This document shows, one piece after another, positions 20,196 through 35,282 of a stretch of 64,000 nt of DNA (position 1 is its first letter; the number at the start of each line of letters is the position of its first letter). Location: NCBI GenBank assembly GCA_020544305.1, contig CP058667.1:1488001-1552000 (forward strand), read 5' to 3'. Both the position numbers and the translations under genes were made by a program. Below the pieces are notes generated by a model. The model was not told where the DNA came from. It saw nothing but the letters and a program-made list of their open reading frames with translations, and searched no databases. Source of the DNA: Staphylococcus taiwanensis. GTDB lineage: Bacteria; Bacillota; Bacilli; Staphylococcales; Staphylococcaceae.

Positions 20196-22718
20196 TTATT
20201 TATGACGAATAACTCTCATCACTTTTAACATACTGTACCACAATGAACTATCTTTACGATAAACTAAAAATCTAGGTTCCCAGTTAGGACTATATTTTTC
20301 TTTATATTTACGTAAGCCTTGGAATCGATACAGACCATTAAAATGTTCGAATACACGCCCAGCAATACGTTCTCGTGGATAAGAGTAATCCAATTGTCCA
20401 ACATTAGATAATGTTGCCATTCCCATATTAAATGCTTTATATCCTTTTTCTTTACCCCATAACAACATGTGGAGATATAATCCATCCATGAGTGGTAAAT
20501 CCAAATCTGGTAACCATCTAATTAAATCAACAGAAATAGCTTCATTATAGTAAGTTGGCATTAAAGTACAGAATGCAATTATCTTTCCTTGTTCATTCTT
20601 CATAATGCCTATTGGTGCTTGTTCTATATAATCCTCTGTAAATTGTCCTACAGAAAAATGCATTTCGTTGCGCCCATCTAGCCATTGATTACTTACTTGT
20701 TTCAATTCATTGACAAGTGCTTTAGAGAATGGTGGCTCAATAATTTCAAATTTAATATTAAGATCTTCAAATTTATTTAAAGTAGCACGGAAACCACGAC
20801 GTTTTTTTCCAGATGTCGTAAATTGAGTCAAATCAATAATTGCTTCCTCGCCCAATTTAAAGAACTGATTACCGAAATTATGATATAAAGGCATGAATCG
20901 ATCAGATACTTGATAGAAAATAATATCATAACCTAAACGTTCAGCATAATTATAAAAATCAACAAATAATGATTGAAAATCGTTAACATCTCCAATAGGA
21001 TCACCTAAAACGACTAGTGCATTCCCCTTATAACGATACATGATAAACGCCTTGTTATTCTCATGCATAAAGATATCTTTATCACCACTGTATATCAAGT
21101 GACTTAAATAATTACCACCATATGTTTCAATGATATCTCTACAAAGTGATAAATCATCCGTTTTATGCGGTCTATTAAAACGTCGTTCCATTAACCAAGC
21201 AATCGTACCTACTAGAATAACAACTACTAAAATAGTTAACCAGAAATAATATTTTAAAAGTGACGTGTCCATTTCTAAATGATAAATATCTAGCGCATAT
21301 AACGTTTCAGCAATAACTAAATGATTAACATATAGCACTATAATACTAATTACAATGGTGAATAAAAGATTTTTCAATCTAAATGGTCGTTTTACTACTC
21401 TAGCTCTACGATAAGCTAAAATTAATAGAATAAAGATAACAACTAACCAAGTAAGTAATATAAAGGATGCATATGTGTATACAGTTGCTATAAAGATTAA
21501 AATGAGTGAAACCATCACAAAGATGATAGAGCGTCTACTTTGTTTAAAAACACCCCTCACATTAATAAAGAGTAGTAAGCACGCACTAGTATGAATAGAT
21601 AACATAATATAATAAATAAAATGATTTGCATCATATAAGCCATCATAAATAATTGTAATATTATTAATAAAGAAAATAAGGCTTGTTAATAATACTAAGA
21701 TGGATAACGCAAATGATGGTACTTTAGCAATAATATCTTTTTGATATGAGAATAAAAATGATGTGACATCTTTTGCAGGTACAAAATATTTCGATTCTTC
21801 GAAGTATTTACGTGCAGAAGATCCAAATTCAAATGTTGATAAAATAAGTGCAATAATCACAGGTACAAAATAATAGGCAAAACGATAAAGTAATAATGCT
21901 AATAATACTTTTTCTTCAGGTACGCCTAGTGATTTAAGTCCTAGTAATACGACTAAGTCAAAAGCACCAAATCCTCCAGGAATAAAACTAACTAATCCTG
22001 ATAAAGCTGCAATGATAAAAATTCCAATAACAGTAGTAAATGCAACGTGAATATCAACTACTATAGCAGATAAATATAACACCATAGCTGCTGCCATCCA
22101 CTCAATACTTGATACTAACGTACAATATAATCCTAAAAACTTGTTGCTTTGGTCAATTGGTTTAATTACAGTGTAAGCAACAAATATAGGTAAGAATAAT
22201 GCTACTAAGTACAAAATCCATCTTACCCAATGAATCTTGTTGAGTATGTGTGAGGCATCAAATATATGTAATACAACTAGAATAGATAGAAGACTTAAAC
22301 CAGTTAACATAGATACTAGTATAATCGATATTGCATGAACTAATTTTTTTCTATCTGAAGTGTAATTCTTATATATAAATGCTCTGAAACCTGCACCAAT
22401 GAATCCACCAAATCCAACAATAGCATTAAATGCATTAATGATATAACTTATTCTAAAAACTCTTGATAATGGGATATCAAGTTTCAATCCTTTAACAAGT
22501 ATCAAATCATATAAACTCAATAGAATCATTGAAGCCCCACCGCAAATAAATAATCCTATTAATTGCCAACGATTAATTTTACTAAATGATTCTAATGTTT
22601 GTTTAAAATTAATATGAGATAACTCATGATATAACGTAATAACTACAGCAATAAAAAGCGCCGCTGCAAATATAAATTTTAATATAGATAATAGTCTATT
22701 TTTAAGTTCTTCAGTCAT
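20196..22718 (-). CDS. mprF: Phosphatidylglycerol lysyltransferase / flippase MprF
   Basis: An 840-residue protein, the same length as S. aureus MprF (FmtC). The N-terminal about 500 residues hold roughly 14 membrane spans forming the lysyl-PG flippase ('[27 protein letters not shown]' lies in the conserved core). The C-terminal cytoplasmic domain (about 510-840, DUF2156/GNAT-like) carries the synthase, with '[12 protein letters not shown]', '[17 protein letters not shown]' and '[16 protein letters not shown]'. It transfers lysine from lysyl-tRNA to phosphatidylglycerol and flips the product, lowering surface negative charge and giving resistance to cationic peptides and daptomycin. No truncation is seen. 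Confidence 0.96.
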   Translation of the reverse strand: MTEELKNRLLSILKFIFAAALFIAVVITLYHELSHINFKQTLESFSKINRWQLIGLFICGGASMILLSLYDLILVKGLKLDIPLSRVFRISYIINAFNAIVGFGGFIGAGFRAFIYKNYTSDRKKLVHAISIILVSMLTGLSLLSILVVLHIFDASHILNKIHWVRWILYLVALFLPIFVAYTVIKPIDQSNKFLGLYCTLVSSIEWMAAAMVLYLSAIVVDIHVAFTTVIGIFIIAALSGLVSFIPGGFGAFDLVVLLGLKSLGVPEEKVLLALLLYRFAYYFVPVIIALILSTFEFGSSARKYFEESKYFVPAKDVTSFLFSYQKDIIAKVPSFALSILVLLTSLIFFINNITIIYDGLYDANHFIYYIMLSIHTSACLLLFINVRGVFKQSRRSIIFVMVSLILIFIATVYTYASFILLTWLVVIFILLILAYRRARVVKRPFRLKNLLFTIVISIIVLYVNHLVIAETLYALDIYHLEMDTSLLKYYFWLTILVVVILVGTIAWLMERRFNRPHKTDDLSLCRDIIETYGGNYLSHLIYSGDKDIFMHENNKAFIMYRYKGNALVVLGDPIGDVNDFQSLFVDFYNYAERLGYDIIFYQVSDRFMPLYHNFGNQFFKLGEEAIIDLTQFTTSGKKRRGFRATLNKFEDLNIKFEIIEPPFSKALVNELKQVSNQWLDGRNEMHFSVGQFTEDYIEQAPIGIMKNEQGKIIAFCTLMPTYYNEAISVDLIRWLPDLDLPLMDGLYLHMLLWGKEKGYKAFNMGMATLSNVGQLDYSYPRERIAGRVFEHFNGLYRFQGLRKYKEKYSPNWEPRFLVYRKDSSLWYSMLKVMRVIRHK

Positions 22719-22883
22719 TTCATACTTCGACCCTTTACCATTAGATTATTTTAAAATATATCATACCTTTATCATAATGAACATAACCTTTGAAGTATAT
22801 CATACTAACAGTATTGTAATGTTTCACTATTAAAAAGATTACCCAACATATTCAATTGACTTAAATAACTTATAAGCTAAGCC

Positions 22884-22918
22884 AAAAAAGTCACGATAAT
22901 CATTGTCGACTATCGTGA
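22884..22918 (-). terminator. Terminator after the AI-2E family gene
   Basis: Arms TCACGATA (22891-22898) and TATCGTGA (22911-22918), with six A residues (22884-22889) giving a U-run on the minus transcript. Confidence 0.75.
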
Positions 22919-22943
22919 ATCGCACTTTTAAATAAATCAATAT

Positions 22944-24173
22944 TTATTCCTTTTGGGTATAATCTTTCGCTTCTTCTTTTTTAATCTTATATTTACCTGC
23001 ATCGTTGCCATAATATTTATTATAACGACGTTTAAATAGTAAGAATAAATGTGAAACTAAAACTTTAAGTATTGCATATCCAGGAATACCTAAGATAACA
23101 CCAACAATACCTAATAAATTACCTGCACTTAATAAGATAAAGATAATTGTAAGTGGGTGTATTTTTAAAGTTTTACCCATAATATTAGGTGAAATAAAGT
23201 GTCCTTCAATAAATTGAACAAGCGTCCACACTACGATTAATTTTAATAACATTAATGGTGATGTGATCAATGCAATAATAATAGCTGGTGAAATTGCAAT
23301 CGTAGGTCCTAGGTATGGTACAACACTTGTAACAGCAGCAATACATGCTAGTACTAATCCATAGTCTAAGCCAATGATAGTATATCCAATGAATAGTAAT
23401 ATACCGATACAGAATGATACAATAATTTGTCCTTGGATATAAGAACCAACTTGTACACTCATTTTTTCAATTAAATCATGGTAATCTTTTCTAAATTTAG
23501 GTGGCATAATTTTAGTTGAGTAATCTTTAAATTTATGACCATCTTTTAACATGAAAAATAGAACAAACGGTGTAGTGACTAGTACTACCCCAACATTTAC
23601 TAACGCTTCTGCAAATGTTCTAATCTTAGTTCCGAAACCGTCGAAATAGTTAGATACTAATGATGGGATTTTATTAGACACAGAGTCTAACGAATCTTGA
23701 ATTTGAGAATAAAATGAAGATAAAAAAGATACATGTGCGACTTTATCTATTGCACCATTAAATTTATCTACATACTTAGGAAAATTATTTGCTAAACGTG
23801 TAATTTGATCACCTATCAGTGGAATTAATAGATTAACAATTAACGTAGCACCACCAACAATTAATAAGAAAACTATAATGATACCTAGCAATCTAGGAAT
23901 ATTATATCGTTCCATCAAATTAATGACTGGGTTAATTAAATAAAATAAAATAAGCGATAATATAATCGGTGCCACAATCGTATTAAAAACAATGATAAAT
24001 GGTTCGAAAATATAAGAAACTTTATCAAAGATAAAAATAACAATACCAATGAGCACTAATGAAACTAAAGCAAATAGTAAGTCTTTACCGCCTAAAAATC
24101 TCATAAAACGTGTTTCAGTGAAGCTAAACTTCTTCGCTTCTTTTTCTTCAACTTGCTTATTTTCCATTGCCAT
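22944..24173 (-). CDS. AI-2E family membrane transporter
   Basis: About 409 residues with roughly eight membrane spans, of the AI-2E/PerM-YdiK family. The characteristic C-terminal block is visible: 'VPYLGPTIAISPAIIIAL', 'FIEGHFISPNIMGKTLKIHPL' and 'ILGIPGYAIL'. A charged N-terminal tail and a basic C-terminal tail are cytoplasmic. Members export diverse small molecules or ions (autoinducer-2 in TqsA; Na+/H+ exchange in others), so the substrate is open. Possible starts are at 24185, 24173 and 24167; I prefer 24173 because GGTG lies six bases upstream, whereas the ribosome site is too close for 24185. It is separated by about 80 bp from glcT. Confidence 0.8.
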   Translation of the reverse strand: MAMENKQVEEKEAKKFSFTETRFMRFLGGKDLLFALVSLVLIGIVIFIFDKVSYIFEPFIIVFNTIVAPIILSLILFYLINPVINLMERYNIPRLLGIIIVFLLIVGGATLIVNLLIPLIGDQITRLANNFPKYVDKFNGAIDKVAHVSFLSSFYSQIQDSLDSVSNKIPSLVSNYFDGFGTKIRTFAEALVNVGVVLVTTPFVLFFMLKDGHKFKDYSTKIMPPKFRKDYHDLIEKMSVQVGSYIQGQIIVSFCIGILLFIGYTIIGLDYGLVLACIAAVTSVVPYLGPTIAISPAIIIALITSPLMLLKLIVVWTLVQFIEGHFISPNIMGKTLKIHPLTIIFILLSAGNLLGIVGVILGIPGYAILKVLVSHLFLLFKRRYNKYYGNDAGKYKIKKEEAKDYTQKE

Positions 24174-24255
24174 TTTTTTCACCATACCTTAACTAACTTA
24201 TAAAACTTGAGCTAATTATCATCATACCATAAAATGCATTAGCTTTCGCTAAGTT

Positions 24256-25104
24256 TTATGATGAACTCATTTGCGTTTCAAAGTGATAAATATGTAATGC
24301 TAGATAAACGATTTCAGAATCATCAACTGGAACATTTAAATGCTTTTGCATCATTCTTGAAATTTTAAATGCTGTATTATAAGAATTAGGATAATGCGTT
24401 TTAACCATATCAATAAACACATCTTGTGCGTATACATATTCTTGTTTATTTAATCGTCGAATTAAAAATTGAATATGTCTAATAAATCGTTGGTATTGAA
24501 CAGTTTGATTATCAACTTTATGATCTAAATCATTCTCAATAATTAAAATACTTTTTCCGATTAACTTATTTATCAATGACATTTCATGTATTGTTAAATC
24601 ATCAGTGTTAGAAGCAATATGCAATGCAATAAAACCTATCTCATCAGGTGGAAACTCAACATCTAAGCGTTGATTCAATCTATCGATAACCTGACTGGCG
24701 ATTGTATATGCTTCACTATATAAATGTTGCGTTTCAATCGCAAAAGGGTTACTAATAACTTGATTTTGCTTTAATCTTTTATATGCAAAAATAATATGAT
24801 CGGTTAATGCTACGACTAGATTTTTATCATCGATAGTACAAATTGTACTCGTAATGTAATTAACTGCCTCAATTACAGCTTGCAACACATCTTCATCTGC
24901 TATTTCTACCAATGATTTGTAATATTCTTGTTGCTGCTTATGTTCTAGTTTATAGACTTTCTCTATTGAAGCATCATCGTCTAAGGTCATCCCAGCCTTC
25001 TTGTTAAATCCTATACCTTTTCCTATTAATATGACCTCTTGATTATTATAAGTGCATATGATGACGTTATTATTTAAAGTTTTAGAAATGTAATACTCAC
25101 TCAT
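24256..25104 (-). CDS. glcT: BglG/LicT-family transcriptional antiterminator GlcT
   Basis: A 282-residue antiterminator. Residues 1-55 form the CAT RNA-binding domain ('KTLNNNVIICTYNNQEVILIGKGIGFNKKAG'-like block at the start), followed by two PTS regulation domains (about 65-170 and 175-280). Conserved regulatory histidines are visible in 'LTDHIIFAYKR', 'IGFIALHIASN', 'FIRHIQFLIRR' and 'EIVYLALHIYHF'. In staphylococci and bacilli this protein binds the RAT hairpin in the ptsG leader and is controlled by EIIGlc phosphorylation. The ATG at 25104 is six bases after AAAGGTG; a GTG at 25113 is inside that site. ptsG itself is not in the window. Confidence 0.85.
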   Translation of the reverse strand: MSEYYISKTLNNNVIICTYNNQEVILIGKGIGFNKKAGMTLDDDASIEKVYKLEHKQQQEYYKSLVEIADEDVLQAVIEAVNYITSTICTIDDKNLVVALTDHIIFAYKRLKQNQVISNPFAIETQHLYSEAYTIASQVIDRLNQRLDVEFPPDEIGFIALHIASNTDDLTIHEMSLINKLIGKSILIIENDLDHKVDNQTVQYQRFIRHIQFLIRRLNKQEYVYAQDVFIDMVKTHYPNSYNTAFKISRMMQKHLNVPVDDSEIVYLALHIYHFETQMSSS

Positions 25105-25179
25105 CATAATCACCTTTCTTTCATTATTAAGATTATAAATCTATTTAATAAAATTGAAAAGAACTCTCTCTCATAATAA

Positions 25180-25229
25180 AACGCCTTCCTAAGTATTTGA
25201 ATAAGACATTCATTACTTAGAAAGGCGTT
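25180..25229 (-). terminator. Terminator after alsT
   Basis: Arms AACGCCTTCCTAAGTA (25180-25195) and TACTTAGAAAGGCGTT (25214-25229), with one mismatch, followed on the minus strand by TTATTATG. Confidence 0.8.
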
Positions 25230-25267
25230 AAAATGAGTAATTAAACTTACATCACTATGCAATATTA

Positions 25268-26725
25268 TTATTTTTTAGATAATCTATCTTCGCGTCCCCA
25301 TGTTTCAATACCAAACAAATTAATTTCTAGATTCTCTGGTTTGAATACAGGTTTCATACCAGCTTTACGTTGTTTTTGGTAATCCTTCATTACAGCTATA
25401 GCTATATTTGAAAGACCAATAATTGAAATCAGGTTTACAATTGCCATTAATCCCATAAACAAATCAGCAGTACTCCATACTGTTTCAGTTTTAACAACTG
25501 AACCTACAAATACTAAAAGTACAACTAAACATCTGAAAATAAACATTACAATTTTATTTGTAGATAAAAACTCAATATTTGATTGACCGTAGTAATAGTT
25601 ACCTACAACTGATGAAAATGCAAATAAGGTAATTGCAATCGTTAAGAATATACCACCTGCTGAACCTAAGTGTTCATTTAATGCTGACTGTGTTACTTGC
25701 ACACCTTGTGGTGCACCTTCACCAAATTTTAATCCAGAATATAATAAAATCATAATGGCAGTAGCAGTACACACTAACATCGTATCAAAAAATACACCAA
25801 GTGATTGAATTAAGCCTTGTTTAACTGGGTGAGGCACTGCCGCTGTTGCAGCCGCATTTGGTGCAGAACCCATACCAGCTTCATTTGAGAATAAACCACG
25901 TTTAATCCCTTGAAGAATTGCGGCACCTACAGCACCACCAGTAACTTGTTCAACACCAAAAGCACTTTTAATAATCGTACCAATCATAGGGACAATTTGG
26001 TCAATATTTAATAATAAGATAACTAAGACCATACCAATGTAAATAATTGCCATAATTGGAACGATTAAAGAAGATAACGTAGCAATACTACGTACACCAC
26101 CAAAGATAATTGCAGCTGTAATTACCGCTAAAATAATTCCTGTAATGACAGGGCTAATATGATATTGCGTATTTAAAGATTCTGCAATTGTATTTGACTG
26201 TACAGTGTTAAATACAAACGCAAAGGTAACTGTAATCAAGATAGAGAATAAGATACCTAACCATTTTTGATTTAAACCTTTAGTTATGTAATATGCTGGG
26301 CCCCCACGGAAGCCACCTTCTTTATCATGTACTTTATATATTTGAGCTAATGTTGCTTCCATAAATGCACTTGCTGCGCCTATAAAAGCGATAACCCACA
26401 TCCAAAATACTGCACCTGGACCGCCTAAAACGATAGCTGTAGCAACACCAGCAATATTACCAGTACCTACACGTGAACCTGCACTAATAGCAAAAGCTTG
26501 GAAAGGTGAAATCCCCTTTTCTCCACTATTTAAAGTTTCTGGTTTTTCTGTTAAAGCTCTAAACATTTCAGGTAACATACGCAATTGAACAAATTTAGAA
26601 CTTATAGTAAAGAAGAAACCAACAGTCAATAATAATCCAATAAGATATTGTGACCAAATTAAATCATTGCCAACTTGTACGATGGTCTTGAACCAACCGG
26701 GTATTAAATTATCAAAATCGCTCAT
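25268..26725 (-). CDS. alsT: Sodium:alanine/glycine symporter (AGCS family)
   Basis: A 485-residue AGCS-family carrier with about eleven membrane spans. Signature stretches are 'GKGISPFQAFAISAGSRVGTGNIAGVATAI', the conserved 'EGGFRGGPAYYI'-type block and 'GLFSNEAGMGSAPNAAATA'. It imports alanine and/or glycine with Na+; some AGCS members in Firmicutes prefer glutamine or serine. It sits directly upstream of glcT in the same orientation but with its own terminator. A basic cytoplasmic C-terminus (from about residue 450) is typical. Confidence 0.88.
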   Translation of the reverse strand: MSDFDNLIPGWFKTIVQVGNDLIWSQYLIGLLLTVGFFFTISSKFVQLRMLPEMFRALTEKPETLNSGEKGISPFQAFAISAGSRVGTGNIAGVATAIVLGGPGAVFWMWVIAFIGAASAFMEATLAQIYKVHDKEGGFRGGPAYYITKGLNQKWLGILFSILITVTFAFVFNTVQSNTIAESLNTQYHISPVITGIILAVITAAIIFGGVRSIATLSSLIVPIMAIIYIGMVLVILLLNIDQIVPMIGTIIKSAFGVEQVTGGAVGAAILQGIKRGLFSNEAGMGSAPNAAATAAVPHPVKQGLIQSLGVFFDTMLVCTATAIMILLYSGLKFGEGAPQGVQVTQSALNEHLGSAGGIFLTIAITLFAFSSVVGNYYYGQSNIEFLSTNKIVMFIFRCLVVLLVFVGSVVKTETVWSTADLFMGLMAIVNLISIIGLSNIAIAVMKDYQKQRKAGMKPVFKPENLEINLFGIETWGREDRLSKK

Positions 26726-26941
26726 TATATCCCTCTCATCATTATTAAAATAAATTTCCTAAGATACATTACAAGAGATTTATATTGTATTGAATAAAAA
26801 TTAAGAAGCACAATTCTAGCAATGTACCGTTCAATTTCTAAACAAAATCAATACAAATCTCTTGATTAGTTATAAAAAGTTAAAATAACAAATTAATTTT
26901 ATCATTTTATGTTTAAGTTGAAAATACAAATTTACAAATGA

Positions 26942-31350
<4,409 letters not shown>

Positions 31351-31353
31351 CTA

Positions 31354-31367
31354 CAAACGTACGTTCG
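31354..31367 (-). promoter_or_regulatory. LexA box upstream of parE
   Basis: CGAACGTACGTTTG (minus strand) matches CGAACRNRYGTTYC at 13 of 14 positions. It lies just upstream of the parE ribosome site. Confidence 0.65.
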
Positions 31368-31540
31368 TTTAAAAAACTATACAATAGTTATTCTTATATA
31401 AATTAGTCTAAATTGCAAGTATGAGTTATACACTGTCTTGATTTCCATCATAGAGTATAACAAATTTTCAAAATAAGTCGTTCTTACCTCGTAGATTATG
31501 GTAAAATGTAGTCACGTTATTAAAGGATGTGTAAAGTTAT

Positions 31541-32149
31541 ATGATGATAGTTCTCATGCTAATTTCAAGCTATCTCATCGGTGCTATTCCTAATGGATAT
31601 GTTATAGGAAAGCTCTTTTTTAAAAAAGATATAAGACAATTCGGAAGTGGCAATACTGGAGCGACAAATAGTTTCCGTGTGCTCGGTAAACCTGCTGGCT
31701 TTATAGTCACTTTCTTAGACATATTTAAAGGGTTTATTACTGTATTCTTTCCAATATGGTTTCCTGTTCATGCAGATGGACCACTTAGCACGTTCTTCAC
31801 ACATGGCTTAATTGTTGGCTTATTTGCTATTCTAGGTCATGTATATCCAATATATCTAAAATTTAAAGGTGGTAAAGCAGTAGCAACAAGTGCTGGTGTT
31901 GTATTAGGTGTGAATCCTATTTTACTCCTTATTTTAGCAATTATTTTCTTTGGTGTGTTGTACGTATTTAAATATGTTTCACTTTCAAGCATCGTTGCCG
32001 CCATTTGTTGTGTCATAGGCTCGCTTATTATTCAAGACTACATATTGTTTGGAATGAGTCTAGTTGTTTCAATTATACTAATCGTCAGACATCGTACAAA
32101 TATTGTGAGAATTTTTAAAGGTGAAGAACCTAAAATCAAATGGATGTAA
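31541..32149 (+). CDS. plsY: Glycerol-3-phosphate acyltransferase PlsY
   Basis: A 202-residue integral membrane protein with about five to seven spans. The three conserved PlsY loops are present: '[20 protein letters not shown]', '[16 protein letters not shown]' and the C-terminal '[14 protein letters not shown]'. It transfers the acyl group from acyl-phosphate (made by PlsX) to glycerol-3-phosphate, the first step of phospholipid synthesis. The ATG at 31541 follows AAAGGATGTG. The intergenic region with parE must contain two back-to-back promoters. Confidence 0.95.
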   Translation: MMIVLMLISSYLIGAIPNGYVIGKLFFKKDIRQFGSGNTGATNSFRVLGKPAGFIVTFLDIFKGFITVFFPIWFPVHADGPLSTFFTHGLIVGLFAILGHVYPIYLKFKGGKAVATSAGVVLGVNPILLLILAIIFFGVLYVFKYVSLSSIVAAICCVIGSLIIQDYILFGMSLVVSIILIVRHRTNIVRIFKGEEPKIKWM

Positions 32150-32502
32150 ATAATTAATAAAAAAGATAAGGTCCTGAAAATGTGTCTAAGCTATATTTAA
32201 CTTAATACAAATATATCATTTATAGGGTCATTGAGAAGTATTCAGGACTTAAACGACTGTTGCTAGTATGTAGTTACTGATTAGACTGAGGAAGCATATT
32301 TTGCAAGCTTTCTTAATCCTAGTCATCTATGCGGAGTTAGACATTGAATTCAATTTGAATTTAGTCTGACTCTTTTTCTTTCCTTTATAATTTCATTCAA
32401 GCTAAATAGCTTAATAGCAACTACTAATATGTTATAATTCAAACAGTTATTTTTGAAAATGATTATATAATTAATAGATAAAAAACGTAGGAGGATGATG
32501 TA
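32150..32502 (+). other. Structured non-coding stretch after plsY, ending in a terminator
   Basis: No ORF with a ribosome site. Two imperfect inverted repeats lie here: GTCCTGAA (32171-32178) with TTCAGGAC (32241-32248), and GACTGAGGA (32284-32292) with TCCTAGTC (32317-32324). They are followed by the terminator at 32334-32378. This could be a long plsY 3' UTR or a small RNA. The last 120 bp hold the promoter of the HesB-like gene. Confidence 0.45.
32334..32378 (+). terminator. Rho-independent terminator downstream of plsY
   Basis: GAGTTAGAC (32334-32342) pairs with GTCTGACTC (32364-32372) with AATTCA-type internal pairing, followed by five Ts and CTTT. Confidence 0.8.
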
Positions 32503-32802
32503 ATGAAAATCAAGCTAACCGATCAAGCAGTAGAATGGTTTAAAGATGAATTAGATTTACCTGAAGATAATAAAGTACTACAGTTTTATGTCAGATACGG
32601 TGGCGAATTTCAACTTAAACAAGGTTTCAGCCCTGCGTTTCGTGTTGAACCTAGAGAAGACGTCGAGATTGGCTATGAAGAAAATTATAATAATTTAATT
32701 TTAGTCGTTTCTGCAGAAGACTTATGGTATTTCGAAGATAGCGAAGTTCTAGTTGAAAAAGTCGATCACGATGATGAAATTGCATATTCTAAAACAAATT
32801 AA
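32503..32802 (+). CDS. HesB-like / YneR-family protein without the cluster-binding cysteines
   Basis: A 99-residue protein with the HesB/IscA-like fold pattern ('[19 protein letters not shown]', '[23 protein letters not shown]'). The three cysteines that bind Fe-S clusters in true A-type carriers are absent; there is no Cys at all, as in the YneR subgroup. A role in cluster transfer is therefore doubtful. The start follows GTAGGAGGATG. Its stop codon lies 9 bp from the left end of the IS element, so the gene is intact but has lost its original downstream flank. Confidence 0.8.
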   Translation: MKIKLTDQAVEWFKDELDLPEDNKVLQFYVRYGGEFQLKQGFSPAFRVEPREDVEIGYEENYNNLILVVSAEDLWYFEDSEVLVEKVDHDDEIAYSKTN

Positions 32803-34478
32803 GTCATAAAAGAGTCCGGGACATAAAGTTCTTGGATAAGTGAATAAAAGACAATTTCTATTGAAATAATATAGAAATTGTCTTTTTTATAAATTTTTTG
32901 ATTATTTTCAGCTCGTTGAGCTACTACTTTTCTTATATTAAGTGCCATTAATACAAAACCAAGTTCTCTTTTGACTTTATTGAGTCCTCGGACAGACATC
33001 CGAGTGAAACCCAAAATAGCCTTCATAAATCCAAAAACAGGTTCCACATCAATTTTTCTTTGACTGTAGATATTTTTTGTTTTTGGTTCTGAAAGCTTTT
33101 TGTTAATTTGGGATTTAAAATATTCCCAGTTATAATTCTTCATTATTTTTTTGTTTGTTTTTGAATTGAAGTTCATACATTGATTTTTCAGAGGACATTC
33201 TGAACAATCGTCACATTCATATAATTTGAAGTCTCGCTTGTAACCATACTTATCATGACGATAGGCATATCTTTTAAAACCTAGCCGTTTATTATTCGGA
33301 CAAATGAATTCGTCATTAATTTCGTCATAGTCCCAATTTTGAGTATTAAAGATGTCACTTTTATATTTTTTAGTTTTATCTTTTATAAACATTCCATATG
33401 TTATGAGTGGCGTTCGATTAAAGTCATCTATAATTGCCATATAATTTGATTCACTACCATAACCTGCATCAGCTACAATATATTCAGGTAAATGACCGTA
33501 GGTCTCTTGAATTGAATTTAAAAATGGAATCATCGTTCTAGTATCCGTTGGATTTTGATACACATTATAAGATAAAACAAATTGGGAATTTGTCGCTATT
33601 TGTAAATTATACCCTGGCTTAAGTTGTCCATTTTTCATGTGATCTTCTTTCATTCTCATAAATGTCGCATCATGATCTGTCTTAGAATAACTATTTCTAT
33701 CCTTTAAAATAGATTTTTGAAATTCGTATCGATACTTTCGCTCAGAATAATCATTGATTTGCTTTTTGTATTTTTTGATTTTAGTTCTTTTGAGACGTAT
33801 TTGTTTTCTTGTTTTAGTACATTTTTCATTGTTGATATGTTGGTTTAAATCTTCGATTTCTTTATCTAAATGACTACCAATCAAATCTATTTCTTCTTTT
33901 GTTAATTCATTATCATGATCTTCTTTGATTTCCGGTATGATTTTATTGGTTACCAATTCATGGTAGAGGGCTTTAGAATCCTCATTCATCTTTGATTCAT
34001 GGTTTTGAATACTCTTTTTCCATACAAATGTATATCGATTGGAATTTGCTTCAATTTTTGTACCATCAATAAAAATAGCTTTATCATCTATAAGATTTTG
34101 TTTTATACACTGACTGTAAAATTGAATAAATAAAGATTCTAATAAAGCATCTACTTTTGGATTTACTCTAAATCGATTAATTGTTTTATAAGAAGGTTTT
34201 TGATTTTGTGATAGCCACATCATTCGGATGCTATCATTAAGCATTTTTTCTATTTTACGACCTGAGAATACAGATTGTGTGTAGGCATATAGAATCACTT
34301 TTAACATCATTTTAGGATGGTACGAAGTTGCACCACGGTGATGTCTGAATTCGTCGAATTCATTGTCAGGAATTGTTTCAACAATATCATTTACATGTCG
34401 TGAAATATCATTTGTGGGGATAAGAACTGAAGTTTCCATTGGTAGAGTAAGTTGAGTCATGTTATAATTTTTATACAT
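32799..34478 (-). CDS. IS1182-family transposase
   Basis: A 559-residue transposase with the N-terminal DUF772-type helical domain ('[21 protein letters not shown]'), first catalytic Asp in '[14 protein letters not shown]', second in '[13 protein letters not shown]', and the DDE C-terminal block '[26 protein letters not shown]'. A Cys-rich insert ('[15 protein letters not shown]') precedes the final catalytic Glu. No frameshift is seen, unlike the original IS1272 copies reported with two overlapping ORFs. The frame runs through the left terminal repeat and stops 13 bp outside the element, in host DNA, so the last few residues come from the flank. Probably active; overlaps the HesB-like stop. 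Confidence 0.93.
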   Translation of the reverse strand: MYKNYNMTQLTLPMETSVLIPTNDISRHVNDIVETIPDNEFDEFRHHRGATSYHPKMMLKVILYAYTQSVFSGRKIEKMLNDSIRMMWLSQNQKPSYKTINRFRVNPKVDALLESLFIQFYSQCIKQNLIDDKAIFIDGTKIEANSNRYTFVWKKSIQNHESKMNEDSKALYHELVTNKIIPEIKEDHDNELTKEEIDLIGSHLDKEIEDLNQHINNEKCTKTRKQIRLKRTKIKKYKKQINDYSERKYRYEFQKSILKDRNSYSKTDHDATFMRMKEDHMKNGQLKPGYNLQIATNSQFVLSYNVYQNPTDTRTMIPFLNSIQETYGHLPEYIVADAGYGSESNYMAIIDDFNRTPLITYGMFIKDKTKKYKSDIFNTQNWDYDEINDEFICPNNKRLGFKRYAYRHDKYGYKRDFKLYECDDCSECPLKNQCMNFNSKTNKKIMKNYNWEYFKSQINKKLSEPKTKNIYSQRKIDVEPVFGFMKAILGFTRMSVRGLNKVKRELGFVLMALNIRKVVAQRAENNQKIYKKDNFYIISIEIVFYSLIQELYVPDSFMT

Positions 34479-34748
34479 AAGGCACCTCGTTAATTTAGTT
34501 TAGTGATGTTTATTAAATTATACGAAAGTGCTTTATTTTTTTAAAGTATTACAATGTAAAATTACATATAAATACAAAGTATTTTGGCGAGACTCTTGAG
34601 GGAACAGGACAAGCTGAAGACTACAGGCTGAAGCTGTCCCCTAAGAAAGCGAGCCAACAATACGGAGTATTGTAAATAAAGAAGCCAGTAAATGAATTTG
34701 TTAAAACTCATTTACTGGCTATTTCTCTAGGAATTATGTCCCAGACTC
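32812..34748 (-). mobile_element. IS1182-family insertion sequence (IS1272-like), apparently complete
   Basis: A 1937-bp element bounded by 16-bp inverted repeats: GAGTCCGGGACATAAA (32812-32827) and, reversed from 34748-34733, GAGTCTGGGACATAAT, 14 of 16 matching. It holds one uninterrupted transposase gene and about 270 bp of non-coding sequence at its right end with several hairpins. Size, repeats and transposase type agree with IS1272, first described from S. haemolyticus. It sits between the convergent HesB-like and thioesterase genes and disrupts neither. I see no clear target duplication. Confidence 0.9.
34682..34719. repeat. Stem-loop at the IS right end, also present in the relic at 45 kb
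   Basis: AGCCAGTAAATGA and TCATTTACTGGCT pair around a short loop. The same stem-loop occurs at about 45269-45305 in the decayed copy, so it is a conserved part of the element end. Confidence 0.8.
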
Positions 34749-34760
34749 CTTTAATATGGT

Positions 34761-35231
34761 TTATATTTCTAGATCTTTAGGTTGTGTGACTTCGAAGTCT
34801 TTTCCTTCTTTATTCAATTTATCAACATGGCTATAGGTTTTGTGCCATTCTGGGAAATAGCGATCTAAACGAATAGGTCGAAAGTTACTTGCTTTCATAC
34901 AAATTAATTGTGTTGAGCCTGTTGTAGCGAGCGCTCCATTTTCATTATAGACTTCATAACAATAAGTTGATCTAAGTCTTGAATATTCTTCTACCCATGT
35001 TTTTATGGTTACCTTTTCAGGATAGAAAATTGATTTTTTATATTGAACTTGTAAATCCATTACAGGAGAAATGATGCCTTCTCTTTCCATGTCCGCATAA
35101 CTAAAACCTAACTTGCGAATATAATCTGTGCGTGCTACTTCAAACCATGTAGCATAATTACCATGATAAATCACGCCCATTTTATCAGTTTCTTGATATC
35201 TAGCCTCAATTTCAGTCATACTGTAAATCAT
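34761..35231 (-). CDS. Acyl-CoA thioesterase (YbgC/FadM-type hotdog fold)
   Basis: A 156-residue 4HBT-family hotdog protein. The signature 'RYQETDKMGVIYHGNYATWFEVAR' carries the catalytic Asp16 and the conserved His-Gly-Asn-Tyr. Members hydrolyse acyl-CoA thioesters in the cytoplasm; chain preference is unknown. The chosen ATG at 35231 follows AGAGGT at about ten bases. A longer frame to 35318 would start inside the acnA terminator hairpin, so I reject it. It lies downstream of acnA in the same direction but separated by that terminator. Confidence 0.87.
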   Translation of the reverse strand: MIYSMTEIEARYQETDKMGVIYHGNYATWFEVARTDYIRKLGFSYADMEREGIISPVMDLQVQYKKSIFYPEKVTIKTWVEEYSRLRSTYCYEVYNENGALATTGSTQLICMKASNFRPIRLDRYFPEWHKTYSHVDKLNKEGKDFEVTQPKDLEI

Positions 35232-35282
35232 ATTTCTGTGTACCTCTTTTCCAATATCATTCACATTTAATAGTAACATAAA

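Noticed and set aside
24236-24256. TTAGC/GCTAA mini-hairpin after glcT as a terminator
   Set aside because: Only five base pairs and a poor T-run; too weak to call.
32812-34748. The IS as part of a larger mobile island or resistance cassette
   Set aside because: Both flanks are conserved core genes in normal order; only one transposase gene lies between the terminal repeats.
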